64,000 bases of DNA from CAYWMD01 sp964458575 (GTDB lineage: Bacteria > Verrucomicrobiota > Verrucomicrobiia > Limisphaerales > JADLHS01), in contig CAYWMD010000022.1 in the NCBI GenBank assembly GCA_964458575.1, forward strand, positions 32,289 to 96,288, in the 5' to 3' direction. The notes beneath the pieces are model-generated. The model did not search any database, was not told where the DNA came from, and was given only the letters and a program-made list of their open reading frames with translations. A program made the position numbers and the translations under genes. This document shows positions 23,828 through 33,647 of this stretch, one piece after another (positions within the stretch are counted from its first letter, which is position 1; every line of letters starts with the position of its first letter).

Positions 23828-24190
23828 ATGAAAGCGATCTGGATTCTGTTGCCGGCGTTGTTCCTGTGCGGATGCACGACAAAATCGAAGTCTCAGTCTC
23901 AGGCGCAGGCGGCGTATGCCGCCGGGCAACAGCAAGCCTTCACCCAGATGCAACAGGCCCAGCGGACAAGCATCCGCGTCCTGGGACCGGTGCGAAATTC
24001 GGACATTTCCTGGACGAACGGCTTGACGCTGGCACAGGTGATCGCCGAGGCGGATTGCACTTTTACGCATGATCCGCGGGCCATTTCGATCGTCCGCCAA
24101 CGCGGGCGCATCCCGATTGATCCCAGCGTGCTGTTGCAGGGGCGGGATGTGCCGCTCGAACCGGGCGATACCGTGGAAATTGAGCCGTAG
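23828..24190 (+). CDS. Lipoprotein with SLBB-like domain
   Basis: A 120-residue protein beginning MKAIWILLPALFLCGCTTKS with a lipobox LCGC (lipidated Cys 16). A Gln/Ala-rich linker (residues 20-45) leads to a C-terminal domain IRVLGPVRNSDISWTNGLTL, IAEADCTFTHDPRAISIVRQ, then DVPLEPGDTVEIEP. That pattern matches SLBB domains of polysaccharide-export proteins, where it binds or positions the polymer, but the usual Poly_export domain is absent. Being just after mog (6 bases) and before batD (103 bases) gives no clear functional hint. Confidence 0.75.
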   Translation: MKAIWILLPALFLCGCTTKSKSQSQAQAAYAAGQQQAFTQMQQAQRTSIRVLGPVRNSDISWTNGLTLAQVIAEADCTFTHDPRAISIVRQRGRIPIDPSVLLQGRDVPLEPGDTVEIEP

Positions 24191-24293
24191 CGGCGTAAGC
24201 AACCTTGCACCGGCAGACAATTCCCGAACATTTCCGGGCTGGATTTGTCCATATTGCGTCCGCTAAAAGATGCGGCTCTGAAACGAACAACTG

Positions 24294-26129
24294 ATGCATA
24301 GCGAGTCCAGGCAAACAGTTTTGAGTCCGGGCCACGGTGGGAAGACATTCCTGCTGGTGGTCGTGTTTTGCTTCGCGATCCTGCTCCTCCCACCGGCCGC
24401 TTACGCCCTCAACTTCACGGCCACTCTGGATCGGGACACCATTGCCCTCGGCGACACCGCGTCGCTCTCCGTGAAATTCGAGGGGGCGTCGCCCAACGAT
24501 GTGCCGACGATTCCGCCCATTGCCGGTCTCCAATTGAATTACCTCGGCCCTTCCAGCCAGTTCAGTTTTGTCAACGGCCAAACCAGTTCATCCGTCACGC
24601 ACACCTTTCAGGTCACACCCCGCCAGGTCGGCGTTTTTGCCATTCCGGCCCTGACCGCAACCGTCAACGGGCAGAAATTCATCACCCAGCCGCTGCGGCT
24701 GACGGTCCTCAAGCCCAACGCCCCCTCCCCCGAAGCCGTGGCTTCCGGACAGCAGATTGCATTCATGCGTTTTTTGCTGCCGAAGAAGGAGATCTACCTC
24801 GGCGAAACCATCATGGGGGAACTGCAAATCTATTTTCGAGACGTGGTGCAAAACTTCGGGAATTTCCAAATCACTTCGATGCCGACGGAAGGGTTCACCG
24901 TGCTCAAGAAGGATGTCCAGGGTCAGCAACGTCGAGTGCAGGTGGGCAACGCCATCTACACCCTGATCCCGCTCTATTACGTGCTTTCGCCGGTCAAGAC
25001 CGGCCCGCAAACCATTGGCCCGATCACGGCGCGGGTGGTCGTCGAGCTGCCCGGCAACAACCGGCGGCGCGATCCCTTGTTCGAGCAATTTGGCATTCGC
25101 AGCATGTTCAACGAGGGCGAGCAGAAGCAACTCAACCTGGTGGCGGAAACCGTAAACGTGAACGCCCTGCCCCTGCCGGCGGAAAAAATGCCACCCGGCT
25201 TCAACGGCGCCGTGGGCAACTACACCATGACGGTCACAGCAGGCCCGACCAACGTCGCCACCGGCGATCCCATCACCGTGCGGGTGCAGATTTCCGGTCG
25301 CGGCGCGCTGGATGCGCTCACCTTGCCGGAACAAACCGCCTGGAGGGATTTCAAAGCCTACCCGCCTACCGCCAACGTCGAGACGACCGACCAGCTCGGA
25401 TTGCAGGGGGTGAAGACCTTCGAGCAAATTGTGACGCCGCAAAATTCGGACATCAAGGAACTCCCGGGATTTTCCTTTTCGTTCTTTGATCCGGACACCC
25501 GGGCTTACCGCACCCTGACCCAACCCGCCGTGGCCCTGGTCGTGCGCCCGGGCGGCGTCACGCCCGCCCCGGTGATTGCGGTGAAGCATGCTCCGACCGG
25601 TGAGCCTCCGCCCGCACAGGACATCGTTCACATCAAAACTCGCCCGGGAGCGCTGGCGCAGGCGGGGCCGCCGCTGGCGATGCGACCGTGGTTTGTCGCG
25701 GCGCAAAGCGTCCCGGTCCTCGCGTTTGTGGCGGCGTTCATCTGGCGCAAACGCACGGAGTCGCTGGCCAACAATCCGCGCCTGCGCCGCCAACGGCAGG
25801 TCGCGCACATCCTTCGCAACGGGCTGGGAGAACTGCGCAACCACGCCTCTGCGCAGGACTCCGACGCCTTCTTCGCCACACTCGTGCGCCTCTTGCAGGA
25901 ACAAATCGGCGAGCGATTGGATTGCCCGGCGTCGGCGATCACCGAAGCGGTCATTGACGAAAAATTGCGTCCGCGCGGATTGCCGGCGGATACGCTGGCA
26001 ACGCTGCATGAGTTATTTCAAGCCGCCAACCTGGCGCGTTACGCACCAGTCCGATCAGAGTTGGAACTGGCGGCCATCGTTCCCAAACTCGAGAGTGCCC
26101 TGAGCGCCTTGCGGGAGGTGAAAGCATGA
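24294..26129 (+). CDS. batD: BatD family membrane-anchored protein
   Basis: A 611-residue protein with an N-terminal signal peptide or anchor (FLLVVVFCFAILLLPPAAYA), a long beta-rich periplasmic part, and a C-terminal membrane helix at about residues 462-486 (PWFVAAQSVPVLAFVAAFIW) followed by a cytoplasmic helical domain. The starts FTATLDRDTIALGDTASLSV and FQVTPRQVGVFAIPALTATV are typical of BatD/Bacteroides aerotolerance proteins. It overlaps the next gene (BatE-like) by 4 bases (ATGA), so they are coupled. The usual partners MoxR, DUF58, BatA and BatB are not adjacent. The family is linked to stress tolerance; molecular role is unsettled. Confidence 0.85.
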   Translation: MHSESRQTVLSPGHGGKTFLLVVVFCFAILLLPPAAYALNFTATLDRDTIALGDTASLSVKFEGASPNDVPTIPPIAGLQLNYLGPSSQFSFVNGQTSSSVTHTFQVTPRQVGVFAIPALTATVNGQKFITQPLRLTVLKPNAPSPEAVASGQQIAFMRFLLPKKEIYLGETIMGELQIYFRDVVQNFGNFQITSMPTEGFTVLKKDVQGQQRRVQVGNAIYTLIPLYYVLSPVKTGPQTIGPITARVVVELPGNNRRRDPLFEQFGIRSMFNEGEQKQLNLVAETVNVNALPLPAEKMPPGFNGAVGNYTMTVTAGPTNVATGDPITVRVQISGRGALDALTLPEQTAWRDFKAYPPTANVETTDQLGLQGVKTFEQIVTPQNSDIKELPGFSFSFFDPDTRAYRTLTQPAVALVVRPGGVTPAPVIAVKHAPTGEPPPAQDIVHIKTRPGALAQAGPPLAMRPWFVAAQSVPVLAFVAAFIWRKRTESLANNPRLRRQRQVAHILRNGLGELRNHASAQDSDAFFATLVRLLQEQIGERLDCPASAITEAVIDEKLRPRGLPADTLATLHELFQAANLARYAPVRSELELAAIVPKLESALSALREVKA

Positions 26130-26890
26130 AACCGTGGTTCGCCGTCCTGCTGGCGCTTGCGTCGCTCGTCGCGTTCGGTCCCGCCCGCGCCGCATCCGCC
26201 CCGCCCGCGGACCTGACCGCTCAATTTGACTCGGCCAATAAACTTTACGAACAGGGAAAATTTGCCGACGCCGCGACTCAGTACGAAGCCATCCGGCAGA
26301 GCGGCATGGCATCGCCCGCGTTGTATTTCAACCTGGGCAATGCGCTCTTCAAATCCGCGAACATCGGCCGCGCGCTCACGGCCTACCGTCAAGCCGCGCA
26401 ACTCGCGCCGCGTGACCCGGACGTACGCGCCAACCTCCAGTTCGCCCGCAACCAGGTGCAAGGGCCCACGCGCCGCGCCGGCCGCGTCGAACGTGGGCTG
26501 GCAGCCTTGAGCCTGAATGAATGGACGATGCTCGCCACCGGCGCGCTGTGGCTCACGTTTACCGCTCTCGTCCTCGGTCAATTGCGCCCCAACCTCGCGC
26601 GAACGTTGCGGTCACTGACCATCGGCGCGGCGCTCGCTACGGTGATTTTCGGCGGTTGTCTCGTTGGCGCGCTCGCCCATCAGGTCGGAGCGGAATCCGC
26701 CATCGTGACCAGCAAAGAGGTGACCGTCCGTAACGGCCCCTTCGACGAATCGCCGACAGCGTTCACGGCGCACGACGGGGCCGAATTGCGCGTGCTCGAC
26801 CAGAAAAACGACTGGTTGCAGGTGACTGACGACAACCGCCACACCGGCTGGTTGAAGCGCAAGGACGTGGCGTCGTTAAAGGGTTACTGA
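26126..26890 (+). CDS. batE: BatE-like TPR and SH3b protein
   Basis: A 254-residue protein: signal peptide (residues 1-24), TPR region about 30-110 (FDSANKLYEQGKFADAATQY, PALYFNLGNALFKSANIGRA, TAYRQAAQLAPRDPDVRANL), two membrane helices (MLATGALWLTFTALVLGQL and IGAALATVIFGGCLVGALAH), then a bacterial SH3 domain (about 190-250) with VTVRNGPFDESPTAF and DWLQVTDDNRHTGWLKR. This is the BatE architecture with the SH3b end. Its ATG overlaps the batD stop, so translation is coupled. The stop overlaps the tail of the convergent panE-like gene by seven bases. Confidence 0.85.
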   Translation: MKPWFAVLLALASLVAFGPARAASAPPADLTAQFDSANKLYEQGKFADAATQYEAIRQSGMASPALYFNLGNALFKSANIGRALTAYRQAAQLAPRDPDVRANLQFARNQVQGPTRRAGRVERGLAALSLNEWTMLATGALWLTFTALVLGQLRPNLARTLRSLTIGAALATVIFGGCLVGALAHQVGAESAIVTSKEVTVRNGPFDESPTAFTAHDGAELRVLDQKNDWLQVTDDNRHTGWLKRKDVASLKGY

Positions 26891-27867
26891 CCTGAATCGC
26901 GGTTGAGGCGACGTTGTTCCAGCAGTTCGAGTATTCGGCACAACGCAGTCAGACGCGGCGCGGCCACGCCCGCGCGGCCCGCTTCCCGCAAGGGCAACCG
27001 GAACAAACTCTCCAGTTCCAACGGACGACCACATTCGAAGTCGAGCAGCGTGGAAGCCTTGTAGGCCCCCATCGTGCGCGTCCGGACAATTTGTTCCCCG
27101 GCCACCGCATCCGGAATGGCATACCCCAGCGCCCGCGCCACGGTGATGACTTCCAACATCAATTCGCGCACGAGCTTTTCCCAGCGCGGGTCGCCCAGCA
27201 GCTTGTCGGTGGTCAAACACGGGCCCATGCCGGACACCGGACTACTCGCACCGGACGCCGCTTCATAACCGGCAACCCCCGCCACCCCGAGGCCGTTGAA
27301 CGGAATGTTCCAGACCAGTTTCTCCCAATGTGCCCGCGCCAGATTGTCAGCAACCCGGCACGGAATGCCGGCGTGCTGGAACTGCGCGGCCAGGTGGTGC
27401 GTCCGTGAATCAGGCGGTCGTTGAAATTCACCAAGCATGACCAGTCCGTGATCGAGGTGATGAATGACGCCGGGAGCGACGCGGTTCAGACACACGAAGC
27501 AGAGGCCGCCCAGGATTTGTTCAATGGGAAAAAGTGTTGCCAGCGTTTCCTCGTTGCCCAGGCCATTCTGGAGCGTGACCACCGCCGTGTGCGGGCCCAC
27601 CACTGGCGGCAGCAGCGTCGCGAATTGATCGTTGGCCGTGGTCTTGAGCCCGATCAGGACAAGATCGCAAACACCGATATCCGCCGGAGATTTCGCGGCG
27701 CGGGGACGCACCGTGAAATCACCCGCCGGGCTGCGAATGGAAACGCCGTTGCGCCGGACCGCATCGTAGTCACTCCGCAGCAGGAAATGCAGATCGTGCC
27801 CGGCGCGAAACAGTTTCGCGCCGTAGAAACTCCCGACCGCGCCACAGCCGACCACGGCGATTTTCAT
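26884..27867 (-). CDS. panE: 2-dehydropantoate 2-reductase family protein
   Basis: A 327-residue NADPH-dependent reductase. N-terminal Rossmann motif MKIAVVGCGAVGSFYGAKL; VTLQNGLGNEETLATLFP is the family's second signature; the catalytic lysine and Asn are in HWEKLVWNIPFNGLG; the C-terminal helical domain contains TMGAYKASTLLDFECGRPLE with the conserved S/D. The length is near the usual 300. PanE would reduce ketopantoate to pantoate and could pair with panB at 21886, but several related reductases exist, so the symbol is probable rather than certain. An inserted stretch GAGGAS-type loop (YEAASGASSPVSGMGPCL) is unusual. Confidence 0.8.
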   Translation of the reverse strand: MKIAVVGCGAVGSFYGAKLFRAGHDLHFLLRSDYDAVRRNGVSIRSPAGDFTVRPRAAKSPADIGVCDLVLIGLKTTANDQFATLLPPVVGPHTAVVTLQNGLGNEETLATLFPIEQILGGLCFVCLNRVAPGVIHHLDHGLVMLGEFQRPPDSRTHHLAAQFQHAGIPCRVADNLARAHWEKLVWNIPFNGLGVAGVAGYEAASGASSPVSGMGPCLTTDKLLGDPRWEKLVRELMLEVITVARALGYAIPDAVAGEQIVRTRTMGAYKASTLLDFECGRPLELESLFRLPLREAGRAGVAAPRLTALCRILELLEQRRLNRDSGQ

Positions 27868-28040
27868 GGCCCGGGGACCTCAGTCCGGATCTCAAGCCGG
27901 CGCTTCATCTTCATCTTGATCCAAGGTTTGGCTCACCCACAGTAGTCGGGGAAGCATGATGGAACTGCTGATCAGGCACGGGATGGTCCGAATTCCCGCA
28001 GCCTGGTGGCAGGCCTGGTCGGAGCTTCGGCAAACAAAAA

Positions 28041-28066
28041 GGCTCTCCAGCCTGCGCTGGAGAGCC
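28041..28066 (-). terminator. Rho-independent terminator of the HU gene
   Basis: GGCTCTCCAGC (28041-28051) and GCTGGAGAGCC (28056-28066) form a perfect 11-bp stem with a 4-base loop; TTTTTG follows on the minus strand. It lies 17 bases after the HU stop codon. The rest of the gap 27868-28040 holds nothing I recognise. Confidence 0.88.
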
Positions 28067-28083
28067 CTGGAAAGACGGACCAA

Positions 28084-28371
<288 letters not shown>

Positions 28372-28439
28372 AATGTGTTTCCGTTTTATTGGTTGTGTGT
28401 TTTCGTTTGCGACTCATTAAAGTCATCCGACTCGCCCTG

Positions 28440-28468
28440 AATTAAAAGGTTTCGCGCCCGGCACGCAA
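28440..28468 (-). promoter_or_regulatory. Possible promoter of the HU gene
   Basis: On the minus strand TTGCGT (28468-28463), 17-base spacer, TTAATT (28445-28440). It would give a leader of about 60 bases before the HU start. Confidence 0.35.
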
Positions 28469-28565
28469 GGACAAATTTCACTTTTTTCCAATAAAATTCG
28501 GGCTTTGCCGGCCAGCCCCGAAACGCGAGGCTTGACTTGCCCCGTCGTTTTCCCAACATCGGCGC

Positions 28566-29573
28566 GTGGCCCTCTTCACCATCCAAAACGAGTTTCGCTA
28601 CGAAATCGTCCGCAAGATTTTCGAAGGCGGCATGGGCGTCGTCTATGAAGCCGAGCAAATTGGCACGCGCGACTTTGTCAAGCGCGTCGCCATCAAGGTC
28701 GTCCGCCCCAATTACGCCAGCCAGAAAACATTCATTGAAAACTTCATCGGGGAAGCCCGGCTCGTGGCCGACCTGATCCACACCAACATCGTCCAGACGT
28801 ATCACCTCGGCGAAGCCAACGGCGTTTACTTCATCTGCATGGAGTTGATCCGCGGCGTGAATCTCGAACAGTTCGCGCAGCAGTTGAGCGACAAACGACG
28901 GGTTTTGCCCAAGGAACTGGCGGTTTTCGTCACCAGCCGGGTGGCGCGCGGCCTGGCCTACGCGCACGCCAAAACCGACAAGGACGGCAAACCGCTGGGC
29001 ATCGTCCATCGCGACGTGAGTTTTAAGAACATCATGATCGCGTTCGAGGGCGACGTGAAGCTGACCGATTTCGGCATCGCCAAGGCGCGCGGCTTTCTGA
29101 TTGATCAGGAAGGCGAGATCGTCGCGGGCAAGGCCGACTACATGAGTCCGGAGCAGGCGGATTTCCAGGTCACCGACCAGCGTTCGGACATTTTCTCGAC
29201 GGGCGTGGTGCTGGGGCATTTGCTGCTGGGCAAAAATATTTTCAAAGGACCAACGGCCGAGGAGTCACGCCAGCGCGTGATGAAGCATCCCATACCCGAT
29301 TTCCGCACGCTCGATGAACGGATCGACGAGCCGCTGAATGAGATTTTGCAGCGGTGTCTTTCCCGCGATTTGACCAAGCGTTACAACACGGCGGACGAAC
29401 TCATGACCGCGTTGGAATACTACATCTACCACAGCGGTTACGGGCCCACGAATGAGACGCTGGGCAAATTCATTCGCGAGTTGTTCGGCCAGGCCGTGCC
29501 GCCCGCCGCGGCCGCGGCCGCCTGCGGCGGCACCGAGTTGATCGAGCACACCGCCCGCATCGCCAAGTCGTAG
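28566..29573 (+). CDS. Serine/threonine protein kinase (soluble)
   Basis: A 335-residue kinase of the Hanks type. Gly loop EGGMGVVYEAEQ (first Gly of the usual GxGxxG is missing), ATP lysine in RVAIKVVRPN, catalytic loop HRDVSFKNIM, DFG motif LTDFGIAK, activation-segment end YMSPEQADFQ and subdomain IX DIFSTGVVLGHLLLG. The catalytic loop lacks the usual lysine two residues after Asp, as in some other bacterial kinases. There is no transmembrane helix or extracellular sensor; the C-terminal tail (FGQAVPPAAAAAACGG) is alanine-rich and may be a linker or docking site. GTG 28566 is used as start because the frame has no nearby ATG. A weak TTGACT box sits at 28532. Confidence 0.88.
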   Translation: MALFTIQNEFRYEIVRKIFEGGMGVVYEAEQIGTRDFVKRVAIKVVRPNYASQKTFIENFIGEARLVADLIHTNIVQTYHLGEANGVYFICMELIRGVNLEQFAQQLSDKRRVLPKELAVFVTSRVARGLAYAHAKTDKDGKPLGIVHRDVSFKNIMIAFEGDVKLTDFGIAKARGFLIDQEGEIVAGKADYMSPEQADFQVTDQRSDIFSTGVVLGHLLLGKNIFKGPTAEESRQRVMKHPIPDFRTLDERIDEPLNEILQRCLSRDLTKRYNTADELMTALEYYIYHSGYGPTNETLGKFIRELFGQAVPPAAAAAACGGTELIEHTARIAKS

Positions 29574-29578
29574 GGGTC

Positions 29579-30467
<889 letters not shown>

Positions 30468-30475
<8 letters not shown>

Positions 30476-31334
30476 GCCTGATTCCAAACCCATCGCCTGG
30501 ATCACCGGCGCCGGCGGGCTGATTGGATACGGCCTGGTCCGCGCGGCCTCCACCCATGCACCTGACTGGCGGGTGTGCGGTCTGACGCGTGGGCAACTTG
30601 ATCTACTCGACTTTACCACCGTGCGTCGTGAGTTTCAGAAGCAACGGCCGCAGTTGTTGATCCATTGCGCGGCGCTGAGTCGCAGCCCGGAATGTCAGCG
30701 CGACCCGGCGCTTGCCCGTCGCCTGAACGTGGACATGACGGCCAACCTGGTGGAACTGGCCGCGGACGCTCAGTTCGTGTTCCTTTCCAGCGATCTGGTG
30801 TTCGATGGCCGCAAGGGCAATTACGTCGAAACCGACGAGGTCAATCCGCTCAGTGTTTATGCCGAGACCAAGATCGCCGCGGAGCAACTGGTCCGGTCAC
30901 ATTCACGCCATTTGATTCTGCGGAGTTCGATCAATGGCGGCATCTCGCCCACCGGTGATCGCGGCTTCAACGAACAAATGCGCCTTGCGTGGCGGCAAGG
31001 CCAGATGACAAACCTGTTCACGGATGAATTCCGCTGCCCGATTCCCGCCGTCGTTACGGCCCGCGCCATCTGGGAACTGGTGAATCAAAAGCAGACCGGA
31101 CTCTTTCATCTCGGCGGCGGCGAGAAATTGTCCCGCTACGATATCGGCAAGCTGGTGGCCGCGCGAACGCCGAATCTGGCGGTGAAGATTATCGCTGACA
31201 CACGCAAGAATTATCGCGGCGCGCCGCGACCCGCGGATGCTTCGCTCAATCTCACCAAGATCCAGACGCAGCTTTCGTTTCGGCTACCTGGCTTGACCGA
31301 GTGGCTGGCGGCAAATCCAGCAGAGCCATTTTGA
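30468..31334 (+). CDS. RmlD-type sugar-nucleotide reductase (SDR)
   Basis: A 288-residue extended SDR. Start TGAGGLIGYGLVRAAS is the nucleotide-binding loop, the active-site Tyr-x-x-x-Lys is in YAETKIAAEQLV, and DLVFDGRKGNYVETDEVNPLS and RSSINGGIS match RmlD (dTDP-4-dehydrorhamnose reductase) and similar proteins. The other rml genes are absent, so a non-rhamnose sugar reductase is possible. The start codon is TTG 30468, overlapping the end of the amidase gene by 8 bases; no ATG precedes the Rossmann motif. Confidence 0.8.
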
Positions 31335-31358
31335 AACCTCGTCCCAGATCCCTGACAC

Positions 31359-32207
31359 GTGACCCCTAGCACTTCAACCTACCGGGGGCGGCTTGCTCCA
31401 TCTCCCACCGGCCATCTCCATCTTGGCCACGCCAGGACCTTTTGGGTCGCTCAAGAACGGGCGCGTGCCGCCGGCGGGACGCTCGTCCTGCGCAACGAGG
31501 ACCTGGACGCGATGCGTTTCAAACTGGAATTCGTTGGCGCCATGTTTGAGGACCTGAAGTGGTTTGGTTTTGAATGGCAGGAAGGGCCGGATTGCAGTGG
31601 ACCTTTCGGCCCGTATTCGCAAAGTGAACGACGGGGCATCTACGTCGCGGCATTGGAGAAACTTCGCGCCGGCGGTTTCATCTACCCCTGCACGTGTTCG
31701 CGGAAGGACATCGCCAACGCCGCGCGTGCACCACATGCGGCCGATGACGATGAACCAATTTACCCAGGCACCTGTCGCGCAAAAACTCTTTCAACGATCA
31801 ACTCTCAACCATCAACTCGATATTCCTGGCGCTTCCGCGTACCCGATGGCGAAAAGGTTTCGTTTGCAGATGGAAACTTCGGCCCGCAGCAATTCATGGC
31901 AGGAAAGGATTTCGGAGATTTTGTCGTGTGGCGGCACGACGACGTCCCGGCCTACCAACTTTCCGTCACGGTGGACGACGCGGCGATGAACATCACCGAG
32001 GTCGTCCGTGGCGCGGATTTGCTCAAGTCCACCGCGCGGCAGTTGTTGCTTTACCGTGCGCTTGGCTTCGCGGCTCCAAAATTCTTCCACTGCCCGCTGA
32101 TGACCGATGAAGCCGGCGCGCGACTCGCAAAACGCCACGACGCTTTGAGCTTGCGTGCGTTGCGGGAAAAGGGCGCTAGCCCTGAGAACTTGCGCCTGAA
32201 TTGGTAA
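31359..32207 (+). CDS. gluQ: Glutamyl-Q tRNA(Asp) synthetase
   Basis: A 282-residue protein homologous to the catalytic core of glutamyl-tRNA synthetase. HIGH motif in LAPSPTGHLHLGHARTFW, the family's second region LRNEDLDAMRFK (Asp and Arg contacts) and zinc-type cysteines in YPCTCSRKD and YPGTCRAK. The KMSKS motif is degenerate (LAKRHD). The anticodon-binding domain is absent, as in GluQRS, which attaches glutamate to queuosine in tRNA-Asp. A short direct repeat (about 31790-31818, AACTCTCAACCATCAACTC) is inserted in frame, encoding LSTINSQPSTRYS, just before the WRFRVPDG segment. GTG 31359 is the start. Confidence 0.88.
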   Translation: MTPSTSTYRGRLAPSPTGHLHLGHARTFWVAQERARAAGGTLVLRNEDLDAMRFKLEFVGAMFEDLKWFGFEWQEGPDCSGPFGPYSQSERRGIYVAALEKLRAGGFIYPCTCSRKDIANAARAPHAADDDEPIYPGTCRAKTLSTINSQPSTRYSWRFRVPDGEKVSFADGNFGPQQFMAGKDFGDFVVWRHDDVPAYQLSVTVDDAAMNITEVVRGADLLKSTARQLLLYRALGFAAPKFFHCPLMTDEAGARLAKRHDALSLRALREKGASPENLRLNW

Positions 32208-32246
32208 CACCATCTGCCGGAGTTACCGGGGCGACGCGATCTGTAA

Positions 32247-33524
32247 CTAAAGCTTGTATTGCGGAATCTTTAGCAGCTTCCCGCCCTTCATCGCCGATTT
32301 ATGGGCAACGATGCCGCCCACGGTCATGTTGAGGGCTTCGACCACACCGACCAATGGCTTTCGCTTTTCGAGGATGGACAGAACGAACTCATTCATCAGG
32401 AAGCCGTGCGAACCCCCGTGGCTGCCGGGGTCCACGCTCGGCGGCAGCGGTGGGCGCTTGATCGCCGGCTGAGGCTGGTTCTTCTCAGCGGTTTGGAATT
32501 TGTCGTGGTCGCTGTAATAGGTGCCCTTCTGTCCGCGTACCCGGCCCATTTCACCTCCGTAACCGGGGGAATCCCAACTGACCATCATCCGCGCTGTGCC
32601 CCCGTCGCTGGTGCGGAACAGGGCGACTTCGGTGCCGAACGGATTCTTGTAACGGTTGTTTTGCGGTTGCAAATAATCGAACTCACTCCGAACGCCCTCG
32701 CACGAGACTTCGGTAAAACTTCCTCCGGTCACACCCACGTAGTAGGCGGTGGCATGAGTGGGATACCAAATCGGCGGCAGGCCGTCGCGCCAGCCTTTGT
32801 AGGAATCCACCATTTTGGGGAGATAATGGAGATACTCCCCTTCGGCATAGATGATTTTGCCCAACCCGCCGGCCTTGTAAATCTGCCGCATGGCGAACAG
32901 ATCGGCATGGAAACACGAGGTCTCGAACATCATGTAATTCAACCCGGTGGCCTTGACGGTCTTGAACAAATGCTCGGCATCTTCCAGCGACCCAAAAACC
33001 GCAGGCACGGCAGTTGCCGCGTGTTTGCCGCGCTTCAGCGCTTCGATGCAAAGCCGTGCGTGGCTTGGGGCGTCCGTGGCGATGAACACCGCCTCGATGC
33101 TGTCGTCCTTGATCATTTCCTCGGCCGAGGGATAGGTCTTCTGGCAACGGCACAATCGCGCCAGTTCCGCGCAACGATCCGGGAACAAATCACTGACCGC
33201 GACAACCTCGACATTCGGATGATCCTGAAAACCAAACGCCGCGCCGAATCGGCAAACGCCGTATCCAGCAATGCCCACGCGGATCTTACGGTCGGAAACT
33301 GGTTTCCAACCTTCGTGAAGGTCCGGATTGGCCGCGGCCTTTTCAAAACCCTGGATGGGCTTTTCCGATTTCTCTGCTGCACCCGTCGTTTGGTGCAGGC
33401 CCACAGCCGCAGCACTGGCACCGACGACTTGCAGAAAGGAACGACGATTGAACCCCTTGCCGCCGGAAGATTGCCGGGCGAGCTTTCCCGAAGAGACTGA
33501 CGAACCGTTGCTGGATTGATTCAT
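32247..33524 (-). CDS. Gfo/Idh/MocA-like protein, EKP lysine missing, Tat-exported
   Basis: A 425-residue protein. The N-terminus has a twin-arginine motif in FNRRSFLQVVGASAAAVGLH. The Rossmann start is RVGIAGYGVCRFGAAFG. At the position of the EKP motif the sequence reads GKHAATAVPAVFGS, so the catalytic lysine is replaced by valine. Later segments (YHADLFAMRQIYKAGGLG-like, YPTHATAYYVGVTGGSFTEV) are strongly shared with the paralogue at 33648-34910. Either a different catalytic mechanism or a non-enzymatic sugar-binding role is possible. The C-terminus (RKPLVGVVEALNMTVGG, GKLLKIPQYKL) matches the paralogue. Downstream-most gene of the minus-strand cluster. Confidence 0.82.
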   Translation of the reverse strand: MNQSSNGSSVSSGKLARQSSGGKGFNRRSFLQVVGASAAAVGLHQTTGAAEKSEKPIQGFEKAAANPDLHEGWKPVSDRKIRVGIAGYGVCRFGAAFGFQDHPNVEVVAVSDLFPDRCAELARLCRCQKTYPSAEEMIKDDSIEAVFIATDAPSHARLCIEALKRGKHAATAVPAVFGSLEDAEHLFKTVKATGLNYMMFETSCFHADLFAMRQIYKAGGLGKIIYAEGEYLHYLPKMVDSYKGWRDGLPPIWYPTHATAYYVGVTGGSFTEVSCEGVRSEFDYLQPQNNRYKNPFGTEVALFRTSDGGTARMMVSWDSPGYGGEMGRVRGQKGTYYSDHDKFQTAEKNQPQPAIKRPPLPPSVDPGSHGGSHGFLMNEFVLSILEKRKPLVGVVEALNMTVGGIVAHKSAMKGGKLLKIPQYKL

Positions 33525-33647
33525 GGCGCGAGTCTATTTCGCCATCATGCCTCGTCAAGGTGGAAGGAGAAGGCGCAGGCCCGAAGGCCCGCGCCCAAAT
33601 TCCAAACCTGTCACGCGGACCCCCCCCCCCCGCGCCCGATCGTTCGG

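Noticed and set aside
24588..26009. Long minus-strand open frame (473 codons) across batD
   Set aside because: Antisense of a recognisable coding sequence with no protein-like features.
27892..28083. Minus-strand frame ending VSQTLDQDEDEAPA
   Set aside because: The acidic end looks protein-like, but the rest is not, and the frame runs through the HU terminator.
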